64,000 nt of DNA from Planctomycetales bacterium. Its GTDB lineage: Bacteria; 4484-113. A program made the translations under genes and the position numbers. Of this stretch, positions 33,742-42,767 are shown piece by piece. Below the pieces are notes generated by a model. The model saw only the letters and a list, made by a program, of their open reading frames with translations, made no database searches and was not told the DNA's origin. Where the stretch lies: assembly GCA_030606285.1 (NCBI GenBank), contig JAUWGS010000003.1, forward strand, positions 1 through 64,000. The letters run 5' to 3'. Within the stretch, counting starts at the first letter, position 1. Each line of letters begins with the position of its first letter.

Positions 33742-34683
33742 CTAACCCAATACCTCCCGATACCAGCCGATGGCCTTCGTCAAGCCTGCACGGATGTCGT
33801 ATTGCGGCTCGTATCCCAGCATCTCACGGGCTTTGGTGATGTCAGCGAGCGAGTCACGCACGTCACCAGGACGTGTATCGGTGTACTCCGGCTCGGCTTC
33901 CACTCCCAGCAACTCCCGGGTGATGTCGAAGACCGTTCGGATGGTCACCTGTTCTCCAAACGCGATGTTGAATGCCTCCCCGTTGGCCGCCTCTGGAGCG
34001 GTGCAGGCCAGAAGATTCGCCTGGATGCAATCCTCAATGAAGGTGAAATCCCGGGTCTGAAGCCCGTCACCATAGATGACAGCGCGTTCGCCCCGCAGCA
34101 GTGCGCTCACGAATCGCGGGATGACTGCCGCATACGCGGAATGCGAGTCTTGCCGGGGACCGTACACGTTGAAGTAGTGAAGCACTACCGTAGGGAGCCC
34201 GTAGATCTGTGAGAAAATCCGGCAGTAGTGCCCCTTGGCCACCTTTGTGACGCCGTAAGGGGAAATGGGATTCGGTGCCATCGTCTCCACTTTGGGAAGC
34301 ACCTGCGTGTCGCCGTAAATGCTGCTGCTCCCCGCGCAGACGAAACGACGGACACCTGCGTCCCGGGCGGCAACCAGCATGTTTAACGTGCCGGTTGTGT
34401 TGGCTTCGTTGGATGCCAGCGGGTCCTTGACTGAGCGGGGAACGCTCCCGAGCGCAGCCTGGTGCAGCACATAGTCCACGTCCTTAACCGCACCCCGGCA
34501 GGCTTCCGGATCGCATATCGTCTCCCGAAGCAGCTCGATGTCCGACAGGACATCCGCCAGGTTTTCCTGTCGACCGGTCGACAGGTCATCAATCACCCGA
34601 ACACGCTCTCCGGCAGCAAGCAAGTGCCTGACCAGATTCGAGCCGATGAAGCCAGCCCCCCCCGTAACGAGAAATCGTGCCAT
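33742..34683 (-). CDS. NAD-dependent sugar-nucleotide epimerase (extended SDR, UDP-hexose 4-epimerase type)
   Basis: 313 residues: NAD motif LVTGGAGFIGSNLVRHLL, DDLSTG, the HQAALGSVPRSVKDP block seen in UDP-GlcNAc/Gal(NAc) 4-epimerases of the WbpP/GalE type, the catalytic SSSIYG and YGVTK (Tyr/Lys), HYFNVYGPRQD and RDFTFIEDC. The SVPRS block suggests that N-acetylated substrates may be accepted. First gene of the glycan cluster, with an extended -10 at 34714-34722. Confidence 0.88.
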   Translation of the reverse strand: MARFLVTGGAGFIGSNLVRHLLAAGERVRVIDDLSTGRQENLADVLSDIELLRETICDPEACRGAVKDVDYVLHQAALGSVPRSVKDPLASNEANTTGTLNMLVAARDAGVRRFVCAGSSSIYGDTQVLPKVETMAPNPISPYGVTKVAKGHYCRIFSQIYGLPTVVLHYFNVYGPRQDSHSAYAAVIPRFVSALLRGERAVIYGDGLQTRDFTFIEDCIQANLLACTAPEAANGEAFNIAFGEQVTIRTVFDITRELLGVEAEPEYTDTRPGDVRDSLADITKAREMLGYEPQYDIRAGLTKAIGWYREVLG

Positions 34684-34713
34684 AATATGTTGTCTCAGAG
34701 CGTAGTCTTTGGT

Positions 34714-34722
34714 ATTCTAGCA
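34714..34722 (-). promoter_or_regulatory. Extended -10 promoter of the glycan cluster
   Basis: TGCTAGAAT on the minus strand, 31 bases before the epimerase ATG. No -35 match. Confidence 0.5.
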
Positions 34723-34804
34723 CGGTTTAGCACCTGAAACGGCTGGGCTTTTACCCGACGGTTCTTTGTGATAGACTTCACATGTAGTCTTCAGGAGGGA
34801 TGGC

Positions 34805-35929
34805 ATGGATTTTGGTGTTCCCAAGGAGGTTCGAACCGACGAGTACCGCGTCGGACTTACACCCACCGGTGTCAGGGTGTTGACCGATGCAGGTCATAGA
34901 GTCTACTGCGAGAAAAACTGCGGAGACGGTGCTGGTTTCCCCGACAGCGAATACCACGCTTGCGGCGCGGAAATCGTCTTCTCACCGGAGGAAGTGTACG
35001 GGCGTGCAGATGTGCTGTGCAAGGTTAAGGCTCCAGTGCCGCAGGAATACGACCTAATCCACGAACGACAGATCATCGGCGCATTCATGCACCTACTAGT
35101 AGCGCCGAAGTCGCTCCTTGACGTCCTTACAGAGAGGAAGGTCACGACTCTCTGCTACGAGGAGATGGCTGAAGACGAGTTCGCACCCCTCCTCGCCCCT
35201 GCTAGCGAGATAGGCGGACGTATGATGCCGCAAATCGCCGCCAGGTACATGGAAACCAGCGAGGGTGGGCGGGGCAAGCTGCTAATCGGCACACCTGGAG
35301 TGCCCGCTGCGGTTGTAGGCATCATAGGCGGCGGCGTGTTCGGCTACCACGCTGCACTTACCTTCATCCAAGCCGGCGTTGCAGTGCTCGTCCTCGACAC
35401 AGACTTCCGTAAGCTGCAGCGGCTGGACCGGGACTTTCTTGGCCAAATCAACACGTTGATGAGCACCGAACGTTCAATACGCAAACTCGTGTCTTTTGCC
35501 GATGTCATCGTCGGTGCAGCTCACAAGCCCGGTGAGACCGCCCCCAAGCTCATCACGAACGAAATGTTGAAAGAGATGATGCCTCGCGCGCTGATCATCG
35601 ACGCGGCGGTGGATCAAGGCGGCATCGCCGAGAGCAGCCGCCCCACCACTCTCTCGAATCCCGTTTACACCGTGGACGGGGTGTTACACTACTGCGTGCC
35701 CAACCTGACGAGTAACGTAGCCCGAACAGCCTCGCGTGCCCACAGCAACGCGCTAACCCCTTTGCTCTGCCAACTAGGTGCAGCCAGTGAGCCGCTGAAA
35801 GTGATCGCGGAGCGCGAGATCTTCCGGTCCGGGGCGTTCATCGTTGAGGGGAAGATCCTGCACCCACCGCTACACGAGCTGCACCACCAGAAACGCACAG
35901 CTGCGACATCGTCACAGGAGGCCAAATAG
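34805..35929 (+). CDS. ald: Alanine dehydrogenase (AlaDH/PNT family)
   Basis: NAD-dependent oxidative deamination of L-alanine to pyruvate, or the reverse. Residues match the family: Arg15 in DEYRVGLTP, Lys75 in CKVKAP and His96 in GAFMHLL bind substrate; VVGIIGGGVFGYHAALTFIQ is the nucleotide motif; IDAAVDQGG holds the catalytic Asp. Differences from textbook Ald include VYTVDGVLHYCVPNL in place of V-D-G-V-x-H-Y-x-V-x-N-M and a divergent C-terminus, so a related amino acid substrate is possible. AGGAGGG precedes ATG 34805. A CoA-transferase gene follows after three bases. Confidence 0.82.
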   Translation: MDFGVPKEVRTDEYRVGLTPTGVRVLTDAGHRVYCEKNCGDGAGFPDSEYHACGAEIVFSPEEVYGRADVLCKVKAPVPQEYDLIHERQIIGAFMHLLVAPKSLLDVLTERKVTTLCYEEMAEDEFAPLLAPASEIGGRMMPQIAARYMETSEGGRGKLLIGTPGVPAAVVGIIGGGVFGYHAALTFIQAGVAVLVLDTDFRKLQRLDRDFLGQINTLMSTERSIRKLVSFADVIVGAAHKPGETAPKLITNEMLKEMMPRALIIDAAVDQGGIAESSRPTTLSNPVYTVDGVLHYCVPNLTSNVARTASRAHSNALTPLLCQLGAASEPLKVIAEREIFRSGAFIVEGKILHPPLHELHHQKRTAATSSQEAK

Positions 35930-35932
35930 TTT

Positions 35933-37231
35933 ATGTTCACGTGGCTTCAGAAGTACAAGGACAAAGTCACCCCCGCCGAGCAGGCGCTATCCGTCATCGA
36001 ATCCGGAATGCGGGTGTATATCCACCCCGGGACTGCCACGCCCAAAGTCCTGGTCGATCACCTGGTGGACATTCGCCACCGGGTGGAGAATGTGGAGATA
36101 ATCCACATCCTGACGTTCGGCGACTGCCCCTACGCCGACCCGGAAATGGAGGGCCATTTCCGGCACAACGCCCTGTTCTGCGGCTACAATGTGCGTCAAG
36201 CAGTCAACGAGGGGCGAGCTGATTGGATCCCGATTTTCCTGTACGAAATCCCGAAGTTGTTCTACGAAAATATCCTCCCGCTGGACGTGTCTCTGGTGCA
36301 AGTATCACCACCTGATGAGCACGGCTTCTGCAGCCTGGGCGTCGGAGTCGAGATGACTCTTGCCGCAATCCGCACCTCCAAGTACGTCATCGCCGAGATC
36401 AACCCGCGGATGCCACGGATTCTCGGAGATTCGTTCGTCCATATCAGCAAACTGCACCACATCGTTGAAGTTGACCACCCGCTATATGAGTACCACGCGG
36501 GCGACATTGACGACGTCTCCCGCGAAATCGGCCGAAGGATAGCCGAGCACATCGAAGACGGCAGCACAATACAGATGGGCATCGGCGCTATTCCGGACGC
36601 GGTATTGTTTTTCCTGAAGGAGAAGCGAGACCTGGGCGTGCATACGGAGATGTTCAGCGACGGCGCGATGGAGCTGATGGAACTCGGTGTCATTACTGGA
36701 GAGAAGAAGACCATTCACCAGGGCAAAGTCATCTGCTGTTTCCTGATGGGCAGTGAGAAGCTATATGACTACGTGGACAACAATCCGTTCATCGAAGCCC
36801 ACCCCGTGGAGTACACAAACGACCCGTTTATCATAGCCCAGAACGACAGGATGGTCGCTCTCAATTCATGCATCTCGATTGACCTTACCGGCCAGGTAAA
36901 CTCTGATTCCATAGGAACATCCATCTATTCCGGCTTTGGCGGCCAGCTCGACTTCATCCGGGGCGCTGCCCGCAGCAAGGGTGGCGTGCCCGTAATCGCC
37001 ATGCCAGCCACAGCCAAGGGCGGGAAGTTCTCGCGCATTGTGGGATCACTGAAGGAAGGGGCCGGAGTAACGGATACACGTGCCGACGTGCGGTGGGTTT
37101 GCACTGAATTTGGAATGGTGAACCTGTTTGGGTTGAACCGCCGACAACGCGCGAAAGCGCTCATTGAACTCGCGCATCCCGACTTCCGTGAGGAGCTCCA
37201 GGAGTACGCCATCAAGCACAAGTACTTCTAA
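35933..37231 (+). CDS. Acetyl-CoA hydrolase/4-hydroxybutyrate CoA-transferase family protein
   Basis: 432-residue class I CoA transferase of the Cat1/AbfT type. Blocks seen: SGMRVYIHPGTATPKVLVDH, NEGRADWIPIFLYEIP, VSPPDEHGFCSLGVGVEMT, GIGAIPDAVLFFL, GVHTEMFSDG (an invariant Glu here is a candidate catalytic residue), GQVNSDSIG, YSGFGGQLDFIRGA and TEFGMVNLFG. It moves CoA between short-chain acids and acetate or butyrate. It is translationally linked to ald, so the pair may belong to amino-acid fermentation or degradation. The acyl specificity is not readable. Confidence 0.85.
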   Translation: MFTWLQKYKDKVTPAEQALSVIESGMRVYIHPGTATPKVLVDHLVDIRHRVENVEIIHILTFGDCPYADPEMEGHFRHNALFCGYNVRQAVNEGRADWIPIFLYEIPKLFYENILPLDVSLVQVSPPDEHGFCSLGVGVEMTLAAIRTSKYVIAEINPRMPRILGDSFVHISKLHHIVEVDHPLYEYHAGDIDDVSREIGRRIAEHIEDGSTIQMGIGAIPDAVLFFLKEKRDLGVHTEMFSDGAMELMELGVITGEKKTIHQGKVICCFLMGSEKLYDYVDNNPFIEAHPVEYTNDPFIIAQNDRMVALNSCISIDLTGQVNSDSIGTSIYSGFGGQLDFIRGAARSKGGVPVIAMPATAKGGKFSRIVGSLKEGAGVTDTRADVRWVCTEFGMVNLFGLNRRQRAKALIELAHPDFREELQEYAIKHKYF

Positions 37232-37346
37232 GCTCTTCACTGCACTGTTTAGGCGCGCTGACGCCTTGCCGCAGTACGACAGCACCAATACTTGTGAAAT
37301 GCCCCTGCATCCTGTAAGCTGAGAACGGAAGGAAAAGGAGCCACTA

Positions 37347-38303
37347 ATGACGGAGCCAATCGACCTCGGCAAGGTTCGCACTTACCCGCTCAGCCACCGA
37401 AAGAACATCGTGAAAAAGGAGTTCTTCGGCAAAGTGCTCACTCCACAAGGCGAGTTTGCGCGCTTCCTCCAGTCGCTGCCGAACATTCTGCGGGCTCGGG
37501 ATTTCAAGGAGACGTGCGCCCGTGTAGTCGCGGCATCGCGTGCCAACAAGGAGATCATCCTTGCCATCGGCGCCCATCAGATCAAGATCGGTATGGGACC
37601 CTACATCCACCGGCTCATTGATGCCGGACTGGTGACGTGCGTCGCTATGAATGGAGCCGGTATCATCCACGACACAGAGCTTGCGATGATCGGCGAGACC
37701 AGCGAGGACGTTGCTGAAACGATTCAGGACGGGAGTTTCGGGATGGCCAGGGAAACCGCCGAGTTCCTCAATGCGGCAATCGCGGAAGGCGCAAGCAGCG
37801 GCGAAGGCATCGGCTCAGCCGTCGGGCGCAAAATAGCTGAAAGCGATTTGCCCTTTCCCGACCTCTCGCTGGCGCACTTCTGCCACGAAAGGGGAACTCA
37901 GCTCACAGTGCACGTTGCGTACGGCACCGACGTCATTCATATGCACCCGAGCGCAGACGGCGCGACAACAGGCAAGGCAACGGAGATCGACTTTCGCAAG
38001 CTCGCTGCGACCGTTTGCAGACTGGAAGGCGGCGTCATTCTCAATGTGGGTTCAGCCGTGGTGCTGCCCGAAGTCTTCCTGAAGTGCCTTTCGATAGCAC
38101 GCAACCTCGGGCATGAAGTTGCAGACTTCACCGCGGTGAACCTCGATATGATCCAGCATTATCGCCCGCAGGAGAACGTCGTGCGCAGGCCAACGCTGCC
38201 ACACGGCAAGGGATACGCTCTCACCGGCAACCTGGAGATACTATTTCCATTGGTAGCCTACTGCCTGCTGGACTTGCAGGCCCAACAGGATAGGGAGGAA
38301 TGA
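37347..38303 (+). CDS. Deoxyhypusine synthase-like conserved protein, function unknown
   Basis: 318 residues. The pattern GAHQIKIGMGPYIHRLI, VAMNGAGIIHDTELAMIGET, SEDVAETIQDGSFGMA and LTVHVAYGTDVIHMHPSAD recalls proteins that databases place near deoxyhypusine synthase/LOR-SDH-like Rossmann folds, but I do not see the full deoxyhypusine synthase active site. No hypusine pathway is expected in bacteria. ATG 37347 has AAAGGAG and a 115-base gap upstream, so it may have its own promoter. Its stop overlaps the start of the ABC gene (ATGA). Binding of NAD and an amino-acid-like ligand is a guess. Confidence 0.55.
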   Translation: MTEPIDLGKVRTYPLSHRKNIVKKEFFGKVLTPQGEFARFLQSLPNILRARDFKETCARVVAASRANKEIILAIGAHQIKIGMGPYIHRLIDAGLVTCVAMNGAGIIHDTELAMIGETSEDVAETIQDGSFGMARETAEFLNAAIAEGASSGEGIGSAVGRKIAESDLPFPDLSLAHFCHERGTQLTVHVAYGTDVIHMHPSADGATTGKATEIDFRKLAATVCRLEGGVILNVGSAVVLPEVFLKCLSIARNLGHEVADFTAVNLDMIQHYRPQENVVRRPTLPHGKGYALTGNLEILFPLVAYCLLDLQAQQDREE

Positions 38304-38980
38304 ACACAGGTATATTCAGGGCGGAAAACCTGCGCGTGACCGTGCCACATCCTGATAAGTTGGCCGATACCGCCACAATCCTGCTGGACGATATCAGCTT
38401 CACCTTGGGGCGCGGCGAAATCCTGGGACTCGCCGGCCAATCCGGTTGCGGCAAGTCCACCCTAATGCGAGTACTATGCCGGCTGCAGGAGCCCGATAGC
38501 GGCAGAGTCTGGTTCTCTGGACAGGACTGGAACGAAATCGACATGCGGGACTATCGACGTCGCGTTTGCCTCCTCCCCCAGATCCCGGTCGCACTGACGG
38601 GCAGCGTCGAGGATAATCTACGCTACGTATTCGACCTGCACCGCGACTTAACTCCGCCTGCGGACATCGGCACACTACTCGACAAGGTGAGGTTGCCGCG
38701 CGACCTTACGGCCAACGAAGCCGTGAGTCTGTCCGTGGGAGAGAAACAGCGCCTGGCACTGGCGCGCGCCCTGGCTCTGCGGCCGCAGGTCTTGCTGCTG
38801 GACGAGCCGACATCCGCACTGGACTCGGAGAACGCTGAGCACATCACAGAGCTTATCGCCGAAGTCTGCCACGAGGAAAAGTTGAGCGCAGTAATAACCA
38901 GCCACATACAACAGAACCTTCGAATCACCGACCGCATACTTAAGATGCATAAGGGGAGGCTGGAAAGCGTTGCCCAGTGA
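38300..38980 (+). CDS. ABC transporter ATP-binding protein (FetA/YbbL-like)
   Basis: 226-residue ATPase: Walker A GQSGCGKST, signature LSVGEKQRLALARAL, Walker B VLLLDEPTSALD and switch His in VITSHIQQN. Short size and a directly overlapping YbbM/FetB-type membrane gene fit the FetAB pair, implicated in iron export and oxidative-stress resistance in E. coli. ATG 38300 overlaps the preceding stop by four bases. Assignment rests mainly on the partner. Confidence 0.82.
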   Translation: MNTGIFRAENLRVTVPHPDKLADTATILLDDISFTLGRGEILGLAGQSGCGKSTLMRVLCRLQEPDSGRVWFSGQDWNEIDMRDYRRRVCLLPQIPVALTGSVEDNLRYVFDLHRDLTPPADIGTLLDKVRLPRDLTANEAVSLSVGEKQRLALARALALRPQVLLLDEPTSALDSENAEHITELIAEVCHEEKLSAVITSHIQQNLRITDRILKMHKGRLESVAQ

Positions 38981-39773
38981 TTTCATATCCGTCGGGTGGT
39001 TGCAGGTGGGATACGCCGCCGGATTCGTACTGGTGGCGCTCATCGTATCTCGGTTCCTCCGGCTGGGAGTGGAGGGCGACATCATCGTCGGCGGCGTCCG
39101 CGCTTTCGCCCAGTTGGTTCTTCTGGGCTTCATCCTGGACATCGTCTTTGACGTACAGAATCCCTGGGTGACGACCCTTGTGTTCCTTGCGATGATCATT
39201 GCCGGTGCTGCAAACGCATACCTGATTGACACGCCGCGGAGACCGAGCACCTTCTGGCTCTTTACCGCCGTTCTCACAGTTGTTTTCGTGAGCGTGACGC
39301 TACCTATCGGCAAATGGATCCTGGCGGCGAAGCCGTGGTATCAGCCGCAGTACATCATTCCGTTCGGCGGAATGCTCATAGGCAACTCGGTTACAGCCGG
39401 ATTGCTGGTGCAGCGCAACCTGGGAAAACTACTGCACGACAACCTGGCGATTGTTGAGACGAAGCTTGCTCTGGGCGCGAGTGCGCGCGAGGCGGCCCAA
39501 CCTGCAGTTGTGGAGGCGGTGAGAACCGGCATGGTGCCGACAATCACAGCGCTGTTTATGGTCGGGCTGGTGCACATACCGGGCATCTTCGGGGGACAGG
39601 TGCTTGCCGGGCTGCCCGCAATCGAAGCCGCCAAGTACCAGATCGTAGTGATGTACATGCTCACCGCCGGAGCCACACTCACAGTAGTTGGCGTGGCTTT
39701 CACCCGCATTCGCAGCTTTTTTACGCCGCGCCACCAGCTTAGATACGAGGAGTTAGCGAGGCTGCGCCGATGA
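38970..39773 (+). CDS. ABC transporter permease (FetB/YbbM family)
   Basis: 267-residue protein with seven to eight helices. The UPF0014 family blocks are present: GGVRAFAQLVLLGFILD, FGGMLIGNSVTAGLL, ETKLALGASAREAAQPAV and RTGMVPTITALFMVGLVHIP followed by GIFGGQVLAG. Start TTG 38970, inside the ATPase gene's end, with GGGGAGG upstream. Works with the FetA-like ATPase, probably as a metal exporter. Confidence 0.85.
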   Translation: MPSDFISVGWLQVGYAAGFVLVALIVSRFLRLGVEGDIIVGGVRAFAQLVLLGFILDIVFDVQNPWVTTLVFLAMIIAGAANAYLIDTPRRPSTFWLFTAVLTVVFVSVTLPIGKWILAAKPWYQPQYIIPFGGMLIGNSVTAGLLVQRNLGKLLHDNLAIVETKLALGASAREAAQPAVVEAVRTGMVPTITALFMVGLVHIPGIFGGQVLAGLPAIEAAKYQIVVMYMLTAGATLTVVGVAFTRIRSFFTPRHQLRYEELARLRR

Positions 39774-40435
39774 GCACGCACCGCACAACCAACCTGCCCT
39801 TCCTGGCGCTACCGGAGACTGTGTTCTTCCCGCACACCTTCGTAGATCTCGAACTGACATTACCGCACCACAAGGAGCTTTTCCGCTCGGCGCAATCCCA
39901 GGGGTTGCCGGTCGGCGTGTTCCTAGCCAAGCGTCTCGTCACCGAGGACGAACCCGAAGCCTATGCCCGGCTCGGCTCATTTGGCCGCATAATCGAGCTT
40001 ACAACCAGCGCTTCCACCTCGTGCAACGTGACCCTTCACGGGCTGTACCGCGCGCGCATCAAGCGAGTCACCAGGCTGCGCCCTTACCCACTGGCTAACA
40101 TCACTCTTTTGACAGACCACCTGCATGTCGCGTCACCTCAGCAGTTCCACAAGATCCTGGACGACCTCGTGGCGCTCGTGCAGCGATTCAAGTTGGTCGA
40201 AGAGCGTCCGGTGGTTACGTTGCCAAAACCGGAGAAATGGCGCGAGTTCTTCAGCGTCCTGGTAAATGCGGTAGCCGCGTTCCTCCCCGCTGACGCGCAT
40301 AGAAAGCAGGAGTGGCTGAACCAGGACGACCTCATCGAACGCTACGAACTCATACGCCAAGAGATGGTGAGACTCTGGAAGCTCAACCAGGTGCTCTCGC
40401 AGGTGCCACCCGCTGAAGATCCCAATCTGAACTGA
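39770..40435 (+). CDS. Lon N-terminal (LAN) domain protein
   Basis: 221 residues equivalent to the substrate-recognition N-domain of Lon protease, without the ATPase or protease parts: LPFLALPETVFFPHTFVDLE at the start, VGVFLAK, ARLGSFGRIIEL, LHGLYRARIKRV and a C-terminal helical region. Stand-alone proteins of this type exist widely, with unclear function. Start overlaps the permease stop (ATGA). The tight coupling to a metal-transport pair is unusual. Confidence 0.82.
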   Translation: MSTHRTTNLPFLALPETVFFPHTFVDLELTLPHHKELFRSAQSQGLPVGVFLAKRLVTEDEPEAYARLGSFGRIIELTTSASTSCNVTLHGLYRARIKRVTRLRPYPLANITLLTDHLHVASPQQFHKILDDLVALVQRFKLVEERPVVTLPKPEKWREFFSVLVNAVAAFLPADAHRKQEWLNQDDLIERYELIRQEMVRLWKLNQVLSQVPPAEDPNLN

Positions 40436-40467
40436 GGATCCTGTTGCGCCTTGCCCTATGGGCTGCT

Positions 40468-40986
40468 TTAAGCTTCCTCGTTCACCAGCCTCGCCAACAC
40501 GAACAGGAGATCCGACAAGCGGTTGAGGTACTTGAGAATCGACAGGCTAACCTGGCTTTGCCCGTGAAGATCCACGACCCGACGTTCAGCCCGGCGACAG
40601 ACCGTCCGGGCGACGTGTAGAGCGGCCGCAGCGGGAACACCACCAGCCAGGATGAAATCTCTGAGCTTCGGCAATCTCGCCTCACAGGAGTCAATCGCCT
40701 GCTCAAGCTCCACTGTGTCATCATCCACAATGCGACGATCAGGAGGGGCGCCGGACACTCCGTCCGCCGCGATCTCGGCACCGAGCACAATCAGCTTCTC
40801 CTGCACAGTCTGGAGAATCCGCAGATGCTCTGACGGACTCGTAAGCGAAAGCGCCAGTCCGATTGCCGCGCCCAACTCGTCGATGGTGCCGAGCGCTTCT
40901 AGGCGCAGATCCGCCTTGCTTGTCTTGCCACCACCCGGCGTGGACGTACTGCCGCTATCGCCGCCACGGGTGTAGATCGCTGTCAC
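40468..40986 (-). CDS. Cob(I)alamin adenosyltransferase, PduO type
   Basis: 172 residues; makes adenosylcobalamin from ATP and cob(I)alamin. ATP-binding N-terminus YTRGGDSGSTSTPGGG, then LGTIDELGAAIGLA, FILAGGVPAAAALHVARTVC with RRAERR, and YLNRLSDLLFVLARL. GTG 40986 follows the TAG of the dockerin lipoprotein gene directly, so the two are cotranscribed although functionally unrelated. No B12-dependent enzyme is in the window. Confidence 0.92.
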   Translation of the reverse strand: MTAIYTRGGDSGSTSTPGGGKTSKADLRLEALGTIDELGAAIGLALSLTSPSEHLRILQTVQEKLIVLGAEIAADGVSGAPPDRRIVDDDTVELEQAIDSCEARLPKLRDFILAGGVPAAAALHVARTVCRRAERRVVDLHGQSQVSLSILKYLNRLSDLLFVLARLVNEEA

Positions 40987-42705
40987 CTATGGTACCTCAA
41001 AGCTGCCCGTATAATGATAACCGATGAAGCTGACATCCCTCTCGTCTATCTGGCCATCGTCATTGGGGTCAAGGTAGCGGTGGTAGAGAGGGCTCTCCGA
41101 TGTCAGTCCTAGGTGCAGCTTGAGCTTCTCAACATCGGCATCGTCCACAACGCCATCGCCGTTTGTGTCCCCGGGGAGCGTCAGAATGTCAAAGAGGAGA
41201 AACGCGTCCGCTCTCTCTGCGCCGCGATAAGCTTTAGCCTTTATATAGTAACTCCCGTTGGTGTAATCCTGCGGGTCGATTACAAAGGAAAACTCCGGGC
41301 CCTCGGCATCGATGTAAAGCGGCCAAGTCGTTGATCCCAGATAGAACTCCACCCGGCTGACGTCAATCACCGACGTGACTGCGATCATTGTGGCTTCCTC
41401 CAGAGTCGAGTGCTGGGGGGGAAACAGGAAGTCAATCTGGAGCGGCTCAAGCATGGCCACCGAGAAACAATCGCTCCAGTACGACCCACGCTTTACCCTG
41501 AGAGCCGGGAGCTCGCCGTACTCCTCAAAGGGCACAAGGAATACTATCTCGTTGTTGTCCCAGGAAACGACGTAGGGATCACCCACTTCGACCGGCAGCA
41601 CGGGGTCCTCATCGGATGCGTCCACGATATACAACTCGCTCACAAGGATGTTGCCCAGATTCAGACCGATGACTGAGACCTTCGTGGGAGAACCCGGGAC
41701 CAGCCTCCGTGGCGTCACGGCCTCAATATAGGGGCGCACCGAAAAGGCTACTCCGTTCGTATCTTCCCCACCCACTCTGGCAGTTATCTCGCCGTCCGCA
41801 CCTATTACTGGCGGAACGCGCATAACGATCTCAGTGTTCGACCACGAAACGAAAAACTCCGAGCCGTACGGGAAGAAAACGTCTCCGGGGAACGTCGCCC
41901 CGTCAGCCGGTCCGGGCATGTCGGTGAGATTGTCCCCCAGGATACGGATCTCTTCGTTGTAGCTTGCGTATTTAGGGGTGACGGAAATGAGAAACGGGTT
42001 CAATATCACGAAGTCCTCATCGCTTTCCGCCACAGTGCTTGCGATCTCAACCTGGACGCGCCCGGTGATCGCATCATCCGGGACGACGCACTGAATCTCG
42101 GTATCCTCCCAGGACAGGATTGCAGCTTCGACCCTCTCAGACGAATCCGTGGGGAAGAAAACGTGGTCATCATCAACATTGTGGATGCCGAAGTCCGCAC
42201 CGCTGATGGTCACCGTGTCACCATAGTAGCCAGACGTCGGGTTAAGGCCGGTCACCTCCTGGGTGGAGATCTCTATGGTGAGTTCGTTGCTGAGATCGCT
42301 TTCCTCGTCGTAGATGTCCACCACGGAAAGCCGGTAGTAATAGGTCTGTCCCGCGACCGGATAGAACTCGTCGTAGAAGGTGACTGTCGTGCCGGAGCCC
42401 GGCTGGTCTATCATGTCGCCACCGTTCGTTCGCAGCGCAGGATTAGCGGTCTCAATGTGCTGTGTGTCACGATAGAGGTAGTAGCCAATGGCCAGCGGGT
42501 CGTCCACGCGCTCCCAGGTCACTATGACGCCGGTCGGCAGGCCAGACACCGACTTCTCGCGGGTTAGCTCCAGGCCGCTCAGGAGCGGCGCAACAAGGAT
42601 GGAGCCGGGCTCAACGCTCTGCACAGAAACGTTGGAGGCTCCCCGCCCGCAGGCTACAAGCAGCACAAGTGCCAGCAATACAAGATATAGTCCCAGATTC
42701 CTCAT
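40987..42705 (-). CDS. Lipoprotein with FN3-like, TIG/IPT and dockerin domains
   Basis: 572 residues. Lipobox LLVAC (signal GLYLVLLALVLLVAC). Residues ~35-130 are an FN3-type domain (GVIVTWERVDDPLAIGYYLY). About three TIG/IPT domains follow, each opening like V-x-x-L-N-P-x-x-G-x-x-G-D-x-V-x-I (e.g. VTGLNPTSGYYGDTVTISGA). Near 430-500 there is another beta domain. The C-terminus is a type I dockerin with two calcium loops: DTNGDGVVDDADV and DPNDDGQIDERDV. ATG 42705 is chosen because it gives the signal peptide and has GGAG upstream. The dockerin implies a cohesin partner on the cell surface; none is seen here. Confidence 0.8.
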   Translation of the reverse strand: MRNLGLYLVLLALVLLVACGRGASNVSVQSVEPGSILVAPLLSGLELTREKSVSGLPTGVIVTWERVDDPLAIGYYLYRDTQHIETANPALRTNGGDMIDQPGSGTTVTFYDEFYPVAGQTYYYRLSVVDIYDEESDLSNELTIEISTQEVTGLNPTSGYYGDTVTISGADFGIHNVDDDHVFFPTDSSERVEAAILSWEDTEIQCVVPDDAITGRVQVEIASTVAESDEDFVILNPFLISVTPKYASYNEEIRILGDNLTDMPGPADGATFPGDVFFPYGSEFFVSWSNTEIVMRVPPVIGADGEITARVGGEDTNGVAFSVRPYIEAVTPRRLVPGSPTKVSVIGLNLGNILVSELYIVDASDEDPVLPVEVGDPYVVSWDNNEIVFLVPFEEYGELPALRVKRGSYWSDCFSVAMLEPLQIDFLFPPQHSTLEEATMIAVTSVIDVSRVEFYLGSTTWPLYIDAEGPEFSFVIDPQDYTNGSYYIKAKAYRGAERADAFLLFDILTLPGDTNGDGVVDDADVEKLKLHLGLTSESPLYHRYLDPNDDGQIDERDVSFIGYHYTGSFEVP

Positions 42706-42733
42706 ATGACTCCGGCTCCTCGAAAGCACCCGA

Positions 42734-42742
42734 ATTCTAGCA
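42734..42742 (-). promoter_or_regulatory. Extended -10 promoter of the dockerin lipoprotein
   Basis: TGCTAGAAT on the minus strand, 29 bases before ATG 42705. No -35. Confidence 0.5.
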
Positions 42743-42767
42743 CATCACCATGCAGAGGCGGCGCGGC

